From Actinoplanes sp. SE50/110 (GTDB lineage Bacteria; Actinomycetota; Actinomycetes; Mycobacteriales; Micromonosporaceae), in assembly GCF_900119315.1 (NCBI RefSeq), contig NZ_LT827010.1, positions 1,596,001 through 1,660,000 on the forward strand: a DNA stretch of 64,000 nucleotides. Direction: 5' to 3'. The translations under genes and the position numbers were made by a program. Positions 44,154 to 52,674 of the stretch are shown here, one piece after another. Position 1 is the stretch's first letter. Each line of letters opens with the position of its first letter. The notes below the pieces were generated by a model. The model searched no databases and had not been told where the DNA came from. It worked only from the letters and a program-made list of their open reading frames with translations.

Positions 44154-45302
44154 TCAGCCGGTGCGGCCGAAGTCGCCGATGGCGGCCTGCAATCCGGCGC
44201 GGCGGACGCGGGGGATGTCCTCGGCGATGGCGCCGGCCGCCAGGATCACCGCGACGGCGGCCAGCTGGGCGACGGCCAGGAGGTGCCCCAGCGGGACGGT
44301 GGCCAGGCAACATGTGGCCACGATCACGCGGTAGCCCGGGCCGGGCTGGGCCAGCAGGCGCAGGAAGACGGCGTGACCGAGCAGGTAGACGGCGACGCCG
44401 CCGCCCAGCATCAGGGCCTCCGGCCAGTGCAGTGCCTCGAACGTGTGGCCGAGTGTCTTCTTGATCCCGACCGCGGTGATCACGATGCCGAGGAGCATCG
44501 GGATGTGCGCGTACCCCCAGGCGTTCAGGGCCAGGCGGCCGCGCCGGGCGGGATCGTCGACCGCGGCCAGGACGTGCTCGGAGCGGCGGTCGCCGTCGGC
44601 GAAATAGGTCCACCACAGGTAGTAGGCGATGGCCAGGCCGAGAACCGCGGCCAGGATCAGGTCGCCGCCGAGATGGCCCTGGCCGCCGACACCGACGCCG
44701 ATCGCGATGACCGACTCGCCGATCGCGATGATCATGACGAGGCTGTGGCGCTCGACGAAGTGGCCGGCCGCGATGTGGTGCAGCCCGATCGGGTGCGAGT
44801 AGCTCGCCAGCACCTGCACCACCGGGGCGGCCAGCCAGCACAGGTGCCGCCACGGCTCGGGCAGCACCCCGCCGGTCAGCACGAGCAGCGCGGCCAGCAG
44901 GTTCATCGGCCCGAGAGTCCGCATCACCCGCCGCGCGTCCGGCCCGGCCTGCAGGAACAGCACCGAATGGGTGACGTTGACGACCACGTAGGCCACCCCG
45001 AACAGCCAGCCGTTGTGCCCGAACGCGTCCGGGATGGCCAGCGCCATCACCAGGAACCCCGCCATCCCGGCCAGCAGCAGGGTGCGCCGGGTGGTGGTGG
45101 TCGGGGCGACCGCGTTGGTGAGCCACGCATACCCCGAATACATCCACCAGACGACGACCAGGACCAACAGGACGTCGACCAGGCCGGACCAGGTCGGGTG
45201 GTGGGCGAGCGAGTCGGCGAGCTGGGTCACCGTGAAGACGAAGACGAGATCGAAGAACAGCTCGAGTGTGGACACCCGGGGCTCGGGCGACTCCTGCGTC
45301 AT
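44154..45302 (-). CDS. Low temperature requirement protein A (LtrA) family
   Basis: A 382-residue polytopic membrane protein with about ten helices. It opens with the LtrA signature STLELFFDLVFVFTVTQLAD, followed by VVWWMYSGYAWLTNA and FVERHSLVMIIAIGESVIAI, where the E-R-H and G-E-S motifs are family hallmarks. LtrA was named for growth at low temperature in Listeria; the biochemical role is unknown. ATG 45302 sits right before the signature. It is divergent from the WYL regulator gene. Confidence 0.9.
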   Translation of the reverse strand: MTQESPEPRVSTLELFFDLVFVFTVTQLADSLAHHPTWSGLVDVLLVLVVVWWMYSGYAWLTNAVAPTTTTRRTLLLAGMAGFLVMALAIPDAFGHNGWLFGVAYVVVNVTHSVLFLQAGPDARRVMRTLGPMNLLAALLVLTGGVLPEPWRHLCWLAAPVVQVLASYSHPIGLHHIAAGHFVERHSLVMIIAIGESVIAIGVGVGGQGHLGGDLILAAVLGLAIAYYLWWTYFADGDRRSEHVLAAVDDPARRGRLALNAWGYAHIPMLLGIVITAVGIKKTLGHTFEALHWPEALMLGGGVAVYLLGHAVFLRLLAQPGPGYRVIVATCCLATVPLGHLLAVAQLAAVAVILAAGAIAEDIPRVRRAGLQAAIGDFGRTG

Positions 45303-45376
45303 GCTGCAGACCTTAGGCGGTCGGCGGTGACTGCGGGGTGCCGGCGCCGTACCGGGAGATTGTCGTACCCCCGCTC

Positions 45377-45382
45377 TAGCGT
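45377..45382 (+). promoter_or_regulatory. -10 element TAGCGT for the WYL regulator
   Basis: TAGCGT ends 7 bases before GTG 45390; no ribosome site is visible, suggesting a leaderless mRNA. Confidence 0.4.
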
Positions 45383-45389
45383 GCTGGGC

Positions 45390-46109
45390 GTGAACCGTAC
45401 CGACCGGCTCTACGCCCTTGTCGAGGAATTGCGGGCGGTCGCACCCCGGCCACGCAGCGCCCGCTGGCTCGCCCAGCGCTTCGAGGTGAGCGTCCGCACC
45501 GTCGAGCGTGACATCGGCGCCCTGCAGCAGTCCGGCACCCCGATCTACGCCGAGCCGGGCCGCACCGGCGGTTACTGCCTGGACCGGGCGCACACCCTGC
45601 CCCCGGTCAACCTGACTCCGGAGGAGGCGGTGGCGATGGCGCTGGCCCTGCGCCGGCTCGACGGCACCCCGTTCCGGCAGCCGGCGGCGAGCGCCTTCCG
45701 CAAGCTGGTCGCGGCGATGCGGACCGACGACGCGGCCGCCGCGCAGGAGCTGGCCGAGCGGATCCACCTGGTCGGTGGGATCGTCCCGGCCGTCATGCCC
45801 CGCGCGGCGGTCGGCGCGCTGCCGATCGGCCGGGTCCTGCGGATCGGTTATGCCGACCGGTCCGGCGCCGTCACCACCCGCGACATCGAGCCGTTGGGAT
45901 ATGTCGGCATCCGCGACCAGTGGTATCTGATCGCCTGGTGCCGACTGCGCGACGGCGTCCGGATCTTCCGCACCGACCGGATCAGCTCGGTGGTGCCGAC
46001 CCGGGAGGTCGCGCCGGCCCGCCCGTTCACCGAGGATGATCTGGACATCCCGGTGACCCGGCGGGAGCGGCTCACCCTGCTCGTCAGGACCGCGGAGCCG
46101 GCGGGGTGA
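45390..46109 (+). CDS. YafY-type HTH/WYL-domain transcriptional regulator
   Basis: A 239-residue regulator. Residues 1-60 form an HTH_11 winged helix (NRTDRLYALVEELRAV, then SARWLAQRFEVSVRTVERDI). Residues 130-215 resemble a WYL ligand-binding domain, with GIRDQWYLIAWCRLRDGVRIF carrying the W-Y-L triad. GTG 45390 begins the HTH directly. Its 3' end overlaps the VOC gene on the opposite strand by 26 bases. Regulators of this type often control an adjacent VOC-domain gene, which fits the convergent arrangement here. Confidence 0.9.
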   Translation: MNRTDRLYALVEELRAVAPRPRSARWLAQRFEVSVRTVERDIGALQQSGTPIYAEPGRTGGYCLDRAHTLPPVNLTPEEAVAMALALRRLDGTPFRQPAASAFRKLVAAMRTDDAAAAQELAERIHLVGGIVPAVMPRAAVGALPIGRVLRIGYADRSGAVTTRDIEPLGYVGIRDQWYLIAWCRLRDGVRIFRTDRISSVVPTREVAPARPFTEDDLDIPVTRRERLTLLVRTAEPAG

Positions 46110-46464
46110 AGACGCCGAAGAGGTTGCCGAGCGGGTCGGCGAGCCGGGCGAAGACCAGCCCGTTGGCTTCCCGCTGCGGCCCCACCAGGACTGTCGCCCC
46201 GCCGGCCACGGCCTGACGGCAGACCGCCTCGGTGTCGGCCACCACCACCAGGAAGATCGCCTGCTGCGGCGCCTTCCCCCCGGTGCCGTAGAAGCCGCCG
46301 AACGGCGCCCCGCCGTCCGGCCCGGTGACCATCCGGTACGCCTCGCCGTCCAGTCCGATGGACGTGTCGTCGTCGGTGAAGGTCCAGCCGAACAGCTCCC
46401 CGTAGAACTTCTCGGCCTCCGCCGGGTGGTCGGTGCCGACTTCGATCCAGCCGATGGTGTTCAT
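46084..46464 (-). CDS. VOC-family (glyoxalase/bleomycin-resistance-like) protein
   Basis: A 126-residue single vicinal-oxygen-chelate module with paired beta-alpha-beta3 units: IGWIEVGTDHPAEAEKFYGE and IFLVVVADTEAVCRQAVAGG, ending DPLGNLFGVFTPP. Proteins of this type are metal-dependent lyases, dioxygenases or drug-binding proteins; the ligand is unknown. ATG 46464 has a clear AGGAG site. It converges with the WYL regulator (26-base overlap) and is divergent from the amidotransferase gene. Confidence 0.88.
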   Translation of the reverse strand: MNTIGWIEVGTDHPAEAEKFYGELFGWTFTDDDTSIGLDGEAYRMVTGPDGGAPFGGFYGTGGKAPQQAIFLVVVADTEAVCRQAVAGGATVLVGPQREANGLVFARLADPLGNLFGVFTPPAPRS

Positions 46465-46508
46465 CTCGTTCTCCTTCGTTGGCGTCGACAGAACTCTCGC
46501 GGGCCGGC

Positions 46509-46526
46509 CCGACAGCGTCCTGTCGG
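46509..46526. promoter_or_regulatory. Inverted repeat CCGACAG-n4-CTGTCGG
   Basis: Perfect 7-bp arms lie between the divergent VOC and amidotransferase genes. It is a plausible operator, possibly for the nearby WYL regulator. Confidence 0.45.
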
Positions 46527-46548
46527 TGTTTGCCGGCGAGTAATTCGT

Positions 46549-46554
46549 TAGCCT
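46549..46554 (+). promoter_or_regulatory. -10 element TAGCCT for the amidotransferase-glnE operon
   Basis: TAGCCT ends 6 bases before GTG 46561 with no ribosome site, so the operon's first gene is probably leaderless. Confidence 0.4.
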
Positions 46555-46560
46555 CGTCAC

Positions 46561-47331
46561 GTGAGGACAGCGCTTGTCATCGAGAACGATCCGACCGACG
46601 ACCTCCGGCGCCTCGGGGAGTGGCTCACCGAGGCCGGGCTGGAGCTGACCGTGCTGCGCCCGCACGCCGGCGACGATCTGCCCGAGACCCTGGACGACTT
46701 CGCCGCCCTGATCGTGCTCGGCGGCGATCAGAGCGCCTATCCGGATGCGGCCGGCGCCCCGGGCGCCCCCTGGTTCCCGGCGTTGGAGGGGCTGTTCCGC
46801 AAGGCGGTCCGCAACCGGGTGCCGACGCTCGGCGTGTGCCTCGGCGGGCAGCTGCTGGCCAGCGCGCACGGCGGTCTGGTGGAGCGCAGTCCGGCCGGCC
46901 CGGAGATCGGTCCGGGGCTGGTCGGCAAGCGCGACGCGGCCGACACCGACCCGCTGTTCCAGTGGGTGCCGCTGCTGCCCGACGTGATCCAGTGGCACCG
47001 TGACGAGATCACCGAGCTGCCGCTGAGCGCCACCCTGCTGGCCGCCTCCAGCCGTTACCCGCATCAGGCGTTCCGGATCGGCGACCGGGCCTGGGGCCTG
47101 CAGTTCCACATCGAGTGTGACGCCGCGATGATGGCCGACTGGGTCCGGCTGGGCGCCGCCGACCTGGACGAGCTGGGCTACGACGGGGAGGCGGTGGTGC
47201 ACGCGGTCGCCGGCATCCTGCCCGACGTCGAGGAGGTCTGGCAGCCGTTCGCGGCCCGGTTCGCCGCGCTGGCCCTGGGTCAGCTGCCGGATGCCGGGAT
47301 GCCGAAGACCCTGCCGCTGCTGGGGCAGTGA
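46561..47331 (+). CDS. Class I glutamine amidotransferase (GATase1-like)
   Basis: A 256-residue stand-alone GATase domain. The nucleophile Cys93 lies in TLGVCLGGQLLA, and the partner residues His183 and Glu185 are in LQFHIECD, so the triad is complete. Such proteins hydrolyse glutamine or gamma-glutamyl amides for an unknown acceptor. It ends one base before the glnE start, so the pair is almost certainly one operon, which ties this enzyme to glutamine metabolism. Confidence 0.88.
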   Translation: MRTALVIENDPTDDLRRLGEWLTEAGLELTVLRPHAGDDLPETLDDFAALIVLGGDQSAYPDAAGAPGAPWFPALEGLFRKAVRNRVPTLGVCLGGQLLASAHGGLVERSPAGPEIGPGLVGKRDAADTDPLFQWVPLLPDVIQWHRDEITELPLSATLLAASSRYPHQAFRIGDRAWGLQFHIECDAAMMADWVRLGAADLDELGYDGEAVVHAVAGILPDVEEVWQPFAARFAALALGQLPDAGMPKTLPLLGQ

Positions 47332-47332
47332 G

Positions 47333-50302
47333 GTGACCCGCCCCACCCGGCTGGCGCGGTACGGTTTCGCCGACTCCGGGGCCGATCTGCTCGGCCCGCG
47401 CGGTCTGCGGCTGTGGGACGCCGAGGGTCCGGCCGGCGCCGACGCGGCCGAGCTGATCCACGCCCTGTCCCGGGCCGCCGACCCGGATCTGGCGCTGCGC
47501 CAGTTCCACCGGCTGGTCGACGCGGTGTCCCGGGCCGCCGAGCGGGCCGCCGGGGCCCGCCCGACCGGGCCGACCGGTGAGATCACCGCGAACGACGCCA
47601 CCCGGGAGGTGTTCGGCGAGCTGTTCCGGGATCACGGTCTGCGCCGCCGGCTGGTGGCGGTGCTCGGTGCCTCGTCGACGCTCGGCGATCACCTGGTCGC
47701 CAACGAGCAGGAGTGGCGGGCGCTGGCCACGACGAAGAGCGGGCTGCCGCCCGATCCGGAGGGGCACCTGGAGCTGGACGAGCCGACCGTGCCGGCGTTG
47801 CGCCGGGCGTACCGGATCGCCCTGCTGCGGATCGCCGCCGCCGACCTGACCGGTGGCCGCGGTCTGGAGCCGACCATGGCCGCGCTGTCGACGCTGGCCG
47901 ACGAGACGCTGTCCGCGGCGTACGCGATCGCGGTGGCCGCGCTGCCGGCCGGCACCCCGGAGCCGCGTCTGGCGGTGGTGGCGATGGGCAAGTGCGGCGG
48001 CAACGAGCTGAACTACATCTCCGACGTCGACGTGATCTTCGTGGCGGCCGGCGACGAGGATCTGCCGGCCGGCACCACGGTCGCGGCCCGGCTGATGGAG
48101 ATCTGCGGTCAGGTCGCCTGGCCGGTGGACGCCGCGCTGCGCCCGGAGGGCAGCCGTGGCCCGCTGGTCCGCACCCTCGCCAGCCATCAGGCCTACTACC
48201 GCAGGTGGGCGCGGACCTGGGAGTTCCAGGCCCTGCTCAAGGCCCGCCCGGCGGCCGGCGACCTGGCGCTGGCCGGGGAGTGGCTGGCCGATCTGGCGCC
48301 GCTGGTCTGGCATGCCGCGGAGCGGCCCGAGGCGGTCGCCGACGTGCGGGACATGCGCCGCCGGATCATCGACAACGTGCCGGCCCGCGAGCTGGACCGG
48401 GAGATCAAGCGGGGCCCGGGCGGGCTGCGGGACATCGAGTTCGCGGTGCAGTTGCTGCAGCTGGTGCACGGCCGGGTCGACGAGTCGCTGCGGCTGCCCG
48501 GCACGCTGCCGGCGCTGCGGGCCCTGGTCTCCGGGGGCTATGTGGGCCGGCAGGACGGTGAGACGCTGCTGCGCGGCTACCGTTTCCTGCGGGCCGTCGA
48601 GCACCGGCTGCAGTTGCAGCACCTGAAGCGCACGCACACCGTTCCGGACGATCCGGCCGGGCTGCGCTGGCTGGCCGCGGCGCTCGGCTACACCGCGCTG
48701 CCCGGCCAAGGCGCGGTGGAGGCGTTCCGGTCGGACTGGATCGGGCACGCCGCGAACGTCCGCCGGCTGCACGTCAAGCTGCTCTACCAGCCGCTGCTGG
48801 AGGCGGTGGCCCGGGTGCCGGCCGACGCGCTGCGGATGACCCCGGAGTCGGCCCGCAAGCGGCTGGAGATCCTCGGTTTCGCCGACCCGGCCGGCGCGCT
48901 GCGCCACCTGGAGGCGCTGACCGGCGGCGTGACCCGCACCTCGGCGATCCAGCGCACCCTGCTGCCGATGCTGCTGCAGGATTTCGCCGACGCGCCGGAG
49001 CCGGACCGGGGCCTGCTCAACTACCGGCAGGTGTCGGACAAGCTGGGCGGCACCCCGTGGTATCTGCGGCTGCTGCGCGACGGCGGCCCGGTCGCCCGCC
49101 GGCTGGCCCGGGTGATCGGCCTCTCCCGGTATGCCACCGATCTGCTCACCCGCGACCCGGAGGCGTTGCGGCTGCTGGCCGACGATGCCGAGCTGCAGCC
49201 CCGGTCCCGGGAGAAGCTGCTCGACGGGTTCGCCGCCGCGGCGGACCGGCACGCCGGGGACCCGGTCAAGGCGATCGCCGCGGTCCGCGCCCTGCGCCGC
49301 CGTGAGCTGTTCCGGCTGGCCTGCGCGGACATCCTGTCCCAGGCCGGTGATCTGGCCCCGGCCCACCCGGTCGACGTGCACGAGATCGGCGCGGCGCTGT
49401 CCGCGGTCACCGACGCCACGCTGAACGCCGCCCTGCTGATCGCCCGGCGGGCCCGACCGGGTCCGCCCGGGATGCGTTTCGCGATCATCGGGATGGGCCG
49501 GCTGGGCGGCTACGAGATGAGCTATCCGTCGGACGCCGACGTGCTGTTCGTCTTCGACGGCACGGATGACGGCGCCGCGGCGCACGCGGTCGCCGAGGAG
49601 ACGCGCCGGCTGCTCAACGCCCCCGCCCCCGATCCGGCGCTGGGCGTCGACGCCGATCTGCGCCCGGAGGGCCGGCAGGGCCCGCTGGTCCGCAGCCTGC
49701 AGGCCTACCAGCAGTACTACGACCGCTGGTCGAAGGTGTGGGAGGCGCAGGCGCTGCTGCGCGCCCGCTTCGTCTGCGGTGACCACGATCTCGGCGTGGC
49801 GTTCGAGGCGCTCGCCGACCGCAAGCGGTACCCGGACGGCGGCTTGAGCCGGGACCAGGTCGTCGAGATCCGCCGGATCAAGGCCCGGGTCGAGACCGAG
49901 CGGCTGCCCCGCGGCGCCGACCCGAACACGCACACCAAGCTGGGCCGCGGCGGCCTGGCCGACGTCGAGTGGGCGGTCCAGTTGCTGCAGTTGCGGCACG
50001 CCCACGAGGTGCCGGATCTGCGCCGCACCGCGACCCTGGAGGCGCTGGCGGCAGCCCGGGAGGCCGGCCTGGTGGAGGCGGCCGACGCCGCCGCGATGGC
50101 CGACGGCTGGACGCTGGCCGCCCAGGTCCGCAACGCGCTCACCCTGGTCCGCGGCCGCCCGACCGATCAGCTGCCGCAGCACGGCGTCGAGCTGGCCGGC
50201 ACGGTGCTGCTGCTCGGCGGCGGTGACCCGGGCGAGTTCGTCGACCGCTACCTGCGCCTCACCCGGCGGTCCCGGGCCGCCATGGAACGGGTCTTCTCCT
50301 GA
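47333..50302 (+). CDS. glnE: Bifunctional glutamine synthetase adenylyltransferase/deadenylase
   Basis: A 989-residue enzyme that adds AMP to, and removes it from, a tyrosine of GlnA1 according to nitrogen status. Two nucleotidyltransferase domains are visible. The N-terminal (deadenylylase) domain has GKCGGNELNYISDVDVIFV with Asp231 and Asp233. The C-terminal (adenylylase) domain, near residues 718-740, has GRLGGYEMSYPSDADVLFVF. Both are followed by the paired acidic segment (DAALRPEGSRGPLVRTL and DADLRPEGRQGPLVRSL). GTG 47333 follows the amidotransferase stop by one base. The expected target, GlnA1 Tyr402, is encoded at 61649-63073. Confidence 0.96.
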   Translation: MTRPTRLARYGFADSGADLLGPRGLRLWDAEGPAGADAAELIHALSRAADPDLALRQFHRLVDAVSRAAERAAGARPTGPTGEITANDATREVFGELFRDHGLRRRLVAVLGASSTLGDHLVANEQEWRALATTKSGLPPDPEGHLELDEPTVPALRRAYRIALLRIAAADLTGGRGLEPTMAALSTLADETLSAAYAIAVAALPAGTPEPRLAVVAMGKCGGNELNYISDVDVIFVAAGDEDLPAGTTVAARLMEICGQVAWPVDAALRPEGSRGPLVRTLASHQAYYRRWARTWEFQALLKARPAAGDLALAGEWLADLAPLVWHAAERPEAVADVRDMRRRIIDNVPARELDREIKRGPGGLRDIEFAVQLLQLVHGRVDESLRLPGTLPALRALVSGGYVGRQDGETLLRGYRFLRAVEHRLQLQHLKRTHTVPDDPAGLRWLAAALGYTALPGQGAVEAFRSDWIGHAANVRRLHVKLLYQPLLEAVARVPADALRMTPESARKRLEILGFADPAGALRHLEALTGGVTRTSAIQRTLLPMLLQDFADAPEPDRGLLNYRQVSDKLGGTPWYLRLLRDGGPVARRLARVIGLSRYATDLLTRDPEALRLLADDAELQPRSREKLLDGFAAAADRHAGDPVKAIAAVRALRRRELFRLACADILSQAGDLAPAHPVDVHEIGAALSAVTDATLNAALLIARRARPGPPGMRFAIIGMGRLGGYEMSYPSDADVLFVFDGTDDGAAAHAVAEETRRLLNAPAPDPALGVDADLRPEGRQGPLVRSLQAYQQYYDRWSKVWEAQALLRARFVCGDHDLGVAFEALADRKRYPDGGLSRDQVVEIRRIKARVETERLPRGADPNTHTKLGRGGLADVEWAVQLLQLRHAHEVPDLRRTATLEALAAAREAGLVEAADAAAMADGWTLAAQVRNALTLVRGRPTDQLPQHGVELAGTVLLLGGGDPGEFVDRYLRLTRRSRAAMERVFS

Positions 50303-50306
50303 CCGC

Positions 50307-50753
50307 TCACACCGCCGCGGCGATCACCCGGGTCAGCGAGGCGTGCAGCCGGTGCAGGTCGTCGATCGGCATGCCGAGCCGTGCCACCACGGCCGGCGGG
50401 ATCCGCAACGCCTCGGCCCGCAGCGCCTCACCCCGCTCGGTCAGCGTGATCGCCAGGCTGCGCTCGTCCGCCCGGTCCCGCTCACGGCGCAGGTAACCGA
50501 TCGCTTCCAGACGCTTGAGCAGCGGCGACAGCGTGCCCGGATCGAGCGCGAGCAGCTCGCTGAGCCGGCGCACGGTCAGCGGCGACTCCCCCCAGAGCGC
50601 GAGCATCACCAGATATTGCGGATGCGTCAGGCCCATCGGCTCCAGCAGCGGCCGATAGAGCGCCACGACGCTGCGTGCCGCCACCGACAGCGCGAAGCAC
50701 ACCTGTCGTTCCAGAGCCAGCGGATCATCATCCACGGGGGCGTCGTCGGTCAC
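50307..50753 (-). CDS. MarR-family regulator, OhrR-like
   Basis: A 148-residue winged-helix repressor. Cys19 in ERQVCFALSVAARSV is at the position of the peroxide-sensing Cys of OhrR, and tyrosines follow in YRPLLEPMGLTHPQYL, as in OhrR. The HTH is LTVRRLSELLALDPGTLSPL with wing RDRADERS. It would therefore sense organic hydroperoxides or another thiol-reactive signal. GTG 50753 has a GAGGAGA site. No ohr gene is adjacent; the divergent 71-residue gene is the likely target. The stop lies 4 bases from that of glnE. Confidence 0.88.
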   Translation of the reverse strand: MTDDAPVDDDPLALERQVCFALSVAARSVVALYRPLLEPMGLTHPQYLVMLALWGESPLTVRRLSELLALDPGTLSPLLKRLEAIGYLRRERDRADERSLAITLTERGEALRAEALRIPPAVVARLGMPIDDLHRLHASLTRVIAAAV

Positions 50754-50785
50754 TTGCGGTTCTCCTCAGGTCGTTGGTTATCCTA

Positions 50786-50821
50786 CCAATAGTTGGGGCA
50801 CAAACAGTTGGCCCGCCAACT
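50786..50821. promoter_or_regulatory. Two CCAA/TTGG palindromes between MarR and its divergent gene
   Basis: CCAA-TAG-TTGG (50786-50796) and AGTTGG-CCCG-CCAACT (50806-50821, perfect 6-bp arms) lie in the shared control region. Paired sites of this kind suit a dimeric MarR repressor. Confidence 0.5.
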
Positions 50822-50837
50822 AGACGAGGAGTGCGTC

Positions 50838-51053
50838 GTGGCGACGTTCCAGGACCGGTTCGCGCGATGGTTCCACGAGACCTTCGACGACATGTGGTTC
50901 CGCTCGCTGATCGGCCCGGCCCAGACGAAGGGCGCCGTCCAGGGCTGCGACGCCTTCGCCCGCGAGGGCTGGAAGGCGGACCTGGAACGCCGCAAGCAAT
51001 ACACTCGCGACCAGCGCGAACTCAAGCGGGCCCGGCGTGCGGGGGCCCGCTGA
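50838..51053 (+). CDS. Small basic protein divergent from the OhrR-like regulator
   Basis: A 71-residue soluble, aromatic- and charge-rich protein (ATFQDRFARWFHETFDDMWF at the start, QRELKRARRAGAR at the end). No family is recognised. GTG 50838 has a GAGGAG ribosome site; codon usage is typical of the host. The two palindromes directly upstream suggest control by the MarR regulator. A single Cys lies in VQGCDAF. Confidence 0.65.
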   Translation: MATFQDRFARWFHETFDDMWFRSLIGPAQTKGAVQGCDAFAREGWKADLERRKQYTRDQRELKRARRAGAR

Positions 51054-51266
51054 CGGTCACCTTCAACCTCGTGATGTCGGGCGCGCCGGTCGATGACTGA
51101 TCGCCGCTGATCGGGGGCGAGCGGTCCCGGCGACCCGGCCGCCGGCGCGTCCACCACGATCCCCGCGCCCTTCCCTATCCGCTGGTGGGCGCAGTCCGAA
51201 TCACATCCGACCCGACCCGACCCGGCGCCGCGGACCGGGGGCCCCATACGTTGCAGGCTGTCACGG

Positions 51267-51272
51267 TAGGGT
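51267..51272 (+). promoter_or_regulatory. -10 element TAGGGT for the MptB-like gene
   Basis: TAGGGT ends 7 bases before ATG 51280, with no ribosome site between them, so a leaderless mRNA is likely. Confidence 0.45.
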
Positions 51273-51279
51273 CGTCGCC

Positions 51280-52674
51280 ATGCCGCGTCCGCCTCTCATC
51301 CGATATGCGGGGCTCGCAGGTAGCACCCTGTTGTCAGGTGCCGCGCGGCTCGGCGGCGCGCACCGCCCGTGGGAACCGACGGTGACCCCGTGGACGATCG
51401 TCACCGGGCAGAACGGAATCCTGCTGCCGGTGTTCTGGCTGATCGGGATCACCCTGCTGATCGGCGCCTGGCTGGCCGGGCGACGGGTGGTCCCGTCCGC
51501 GCGGTGGGCGTTCGTCACGGCCGGGCTGTGGGCGTTCCCGCTGGTGCTGTTCCTGCCGCTGGGCAGTTACGACACCTACTCGTACGCCTGCCAGGGCTGG
51601 CAGCACGCGGCCGGGCTCAACCCGTACGCCGGCGGGGTCGATCTTCTGGGTTGCCCGTGGTCCGACGCCGTCGCGCCGATCTGGCGCGCCACCCCCGCCC
51701 CGTACGGCCCGGTGTTCCTGACCCTCGCCGCCATGGCGGCGCGGGAGGGCGGTTCGCTGGCCGGGACGGTGGCGCTGCTCCGCCTGATCGCCGTGGCCGG
51801 GGTCGCACTGCTGGGTGCCTGCCTGCCGGTGCTGGCCCGCCGGGCCGGTGTGCCGGCCGCTCGCGCGGTCTGGCTGGTGCTGGCCTGTCCGTTGCTGCTC
51901 ATCCACCTGGTGTCCGGCGCGCACAATGACGCGGTGATGGTCGCGCTGCTGGTCGCCGGCCTGGCGGTCGCCTCGACCGGCCGGGGCTGGCCGGCCGGTG
52001 TGCTGATCGGGCTCGCGGTGGGGGTGAAGGTCACCGCGATCGTCGTGCTGCCCTTCCTGATCTTCCTGGTGCCGAAGCCGCGCTGGCGGGCGGCCGGCGA
52101 GTTGGCCGGGGGCGCGGCCGGCGCGCTGCTCGTCGCCTCGCTCGGCTCCGGGCTGGGCCTGGGCTGGATCGGCGCGCTCGTGGACAGCGGCGTGTCGGTG
52201 CAGTGGACGTCGCCGCCGACCGCGGCCGGGATGACCCTGGAGCTGTTCGGCGTGCCGCACGGCGTCCCGGTCACCCGGATCCTCGGCATGCTGGCCCTGG
52301 TCGCCGTGCTGATCGCCCTGTTCCGGCGGACCGCGCGAGGCGGCGATCCGCTGTTGTACGCCGGGCTGGCGCTGGCCGCGACGGTGCTGCTCGCCCCGGT
52401 CTTCCACCCGTGGTACGCGACCTGGCCGCTCGCCGTGCTGGCCGCCACGCTGCCCCGGGACACCCGGTGGCTGGCCGTCCCGTGCGCGGTGGCCGCCGCC
52501 CTCTGCCTGCCCGACGGATACAACCTCGCCCTGGCCACCAAGGCTCTGGGTGCTGTCGGGATGACTGTGCTCGCCGGTTCTCTAGCGTGGAAAGTGCTGC
52601 ATGAAGCGAATCGTGTCCCTGGTCGGGTCGGCGTTGCTGGCGGTGGTTCTGATATTCACCGCGGTGCACCGTAA
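51280..52674 (+). CDS. Polyprenol-phosphomannose-dependent alpha-1,6-mannosyltransferase (MptB-like)
   Basis: A 464-residue GT-C glycosyltransferase with about 12 transmembrane helices. The MptA/MptB-type signature is visible: LGSYDTYSYACQGWQHAAG with LNPYAGG in the first large loop (catalytic Asp expected there), PAPYGPVFL, and VSGAHNDAVMVALLVAGLAV. MptB builds the alpha-1,6 mannan core of lipoglycans in mycobacteria and corynebacteria from polyprenyl-phosphomannose; the same role is inferred here. The last 24 residues overlap the next gene in another frame by 74 bases. Confidence 0.85.
   Translation: MPRPPLIRYAGLAGSTLLSGAARLGGAHRPWEPTVTPWTIVTGQNGILLPVFWLIGITLLIGAWLAGRRVVPSARWAFVTAGLWAFPLVLFLPLGSYDTYSYACQGWQHAAGLNPYAGGVDLLGCPWSDAVAPIWRATPAPYGPVFLTLAAMAAREGGSLAGTVALLRLIAVAGVALLGACLPVLARRAGVPAARAVWLVLACPLLLIHLVSGAHNDAVMVALLVAGLAVASTGRGWPAGVLIGLAVGVKVTAIVVLPFLIFLVPKPRWRAAGELAGGAAGALLVASLGSGLGLGWIGALVDSGVSVQWTSPPTAAGMTLELFGVPHGVPVTRILGMLALVAVLIALFRRTARGGDPLLYAGLALAATVLLAPVFHPWYATWPLAVLAATLPRDTRWLAVPCAVAAALCLPDGYNLALATKALGAVGMTVLAGSLAWKVLHEANRVPGRVGVAGGGSDIHRGAP

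Noticed and set aside
47009..50182. 1,057-residue minus-strand frame opposite glnE and the amidotransferase
   Set aside because: Shadow of two well-supported plus-strand genes; composition is Gln/Arg/Val-rich without domains.
52601..52674. Frameshift between the two mannosyltransferase genes
   Set aside because: Both proteins are complete by family length; a 74-base overlap is unusual but does not require an error.
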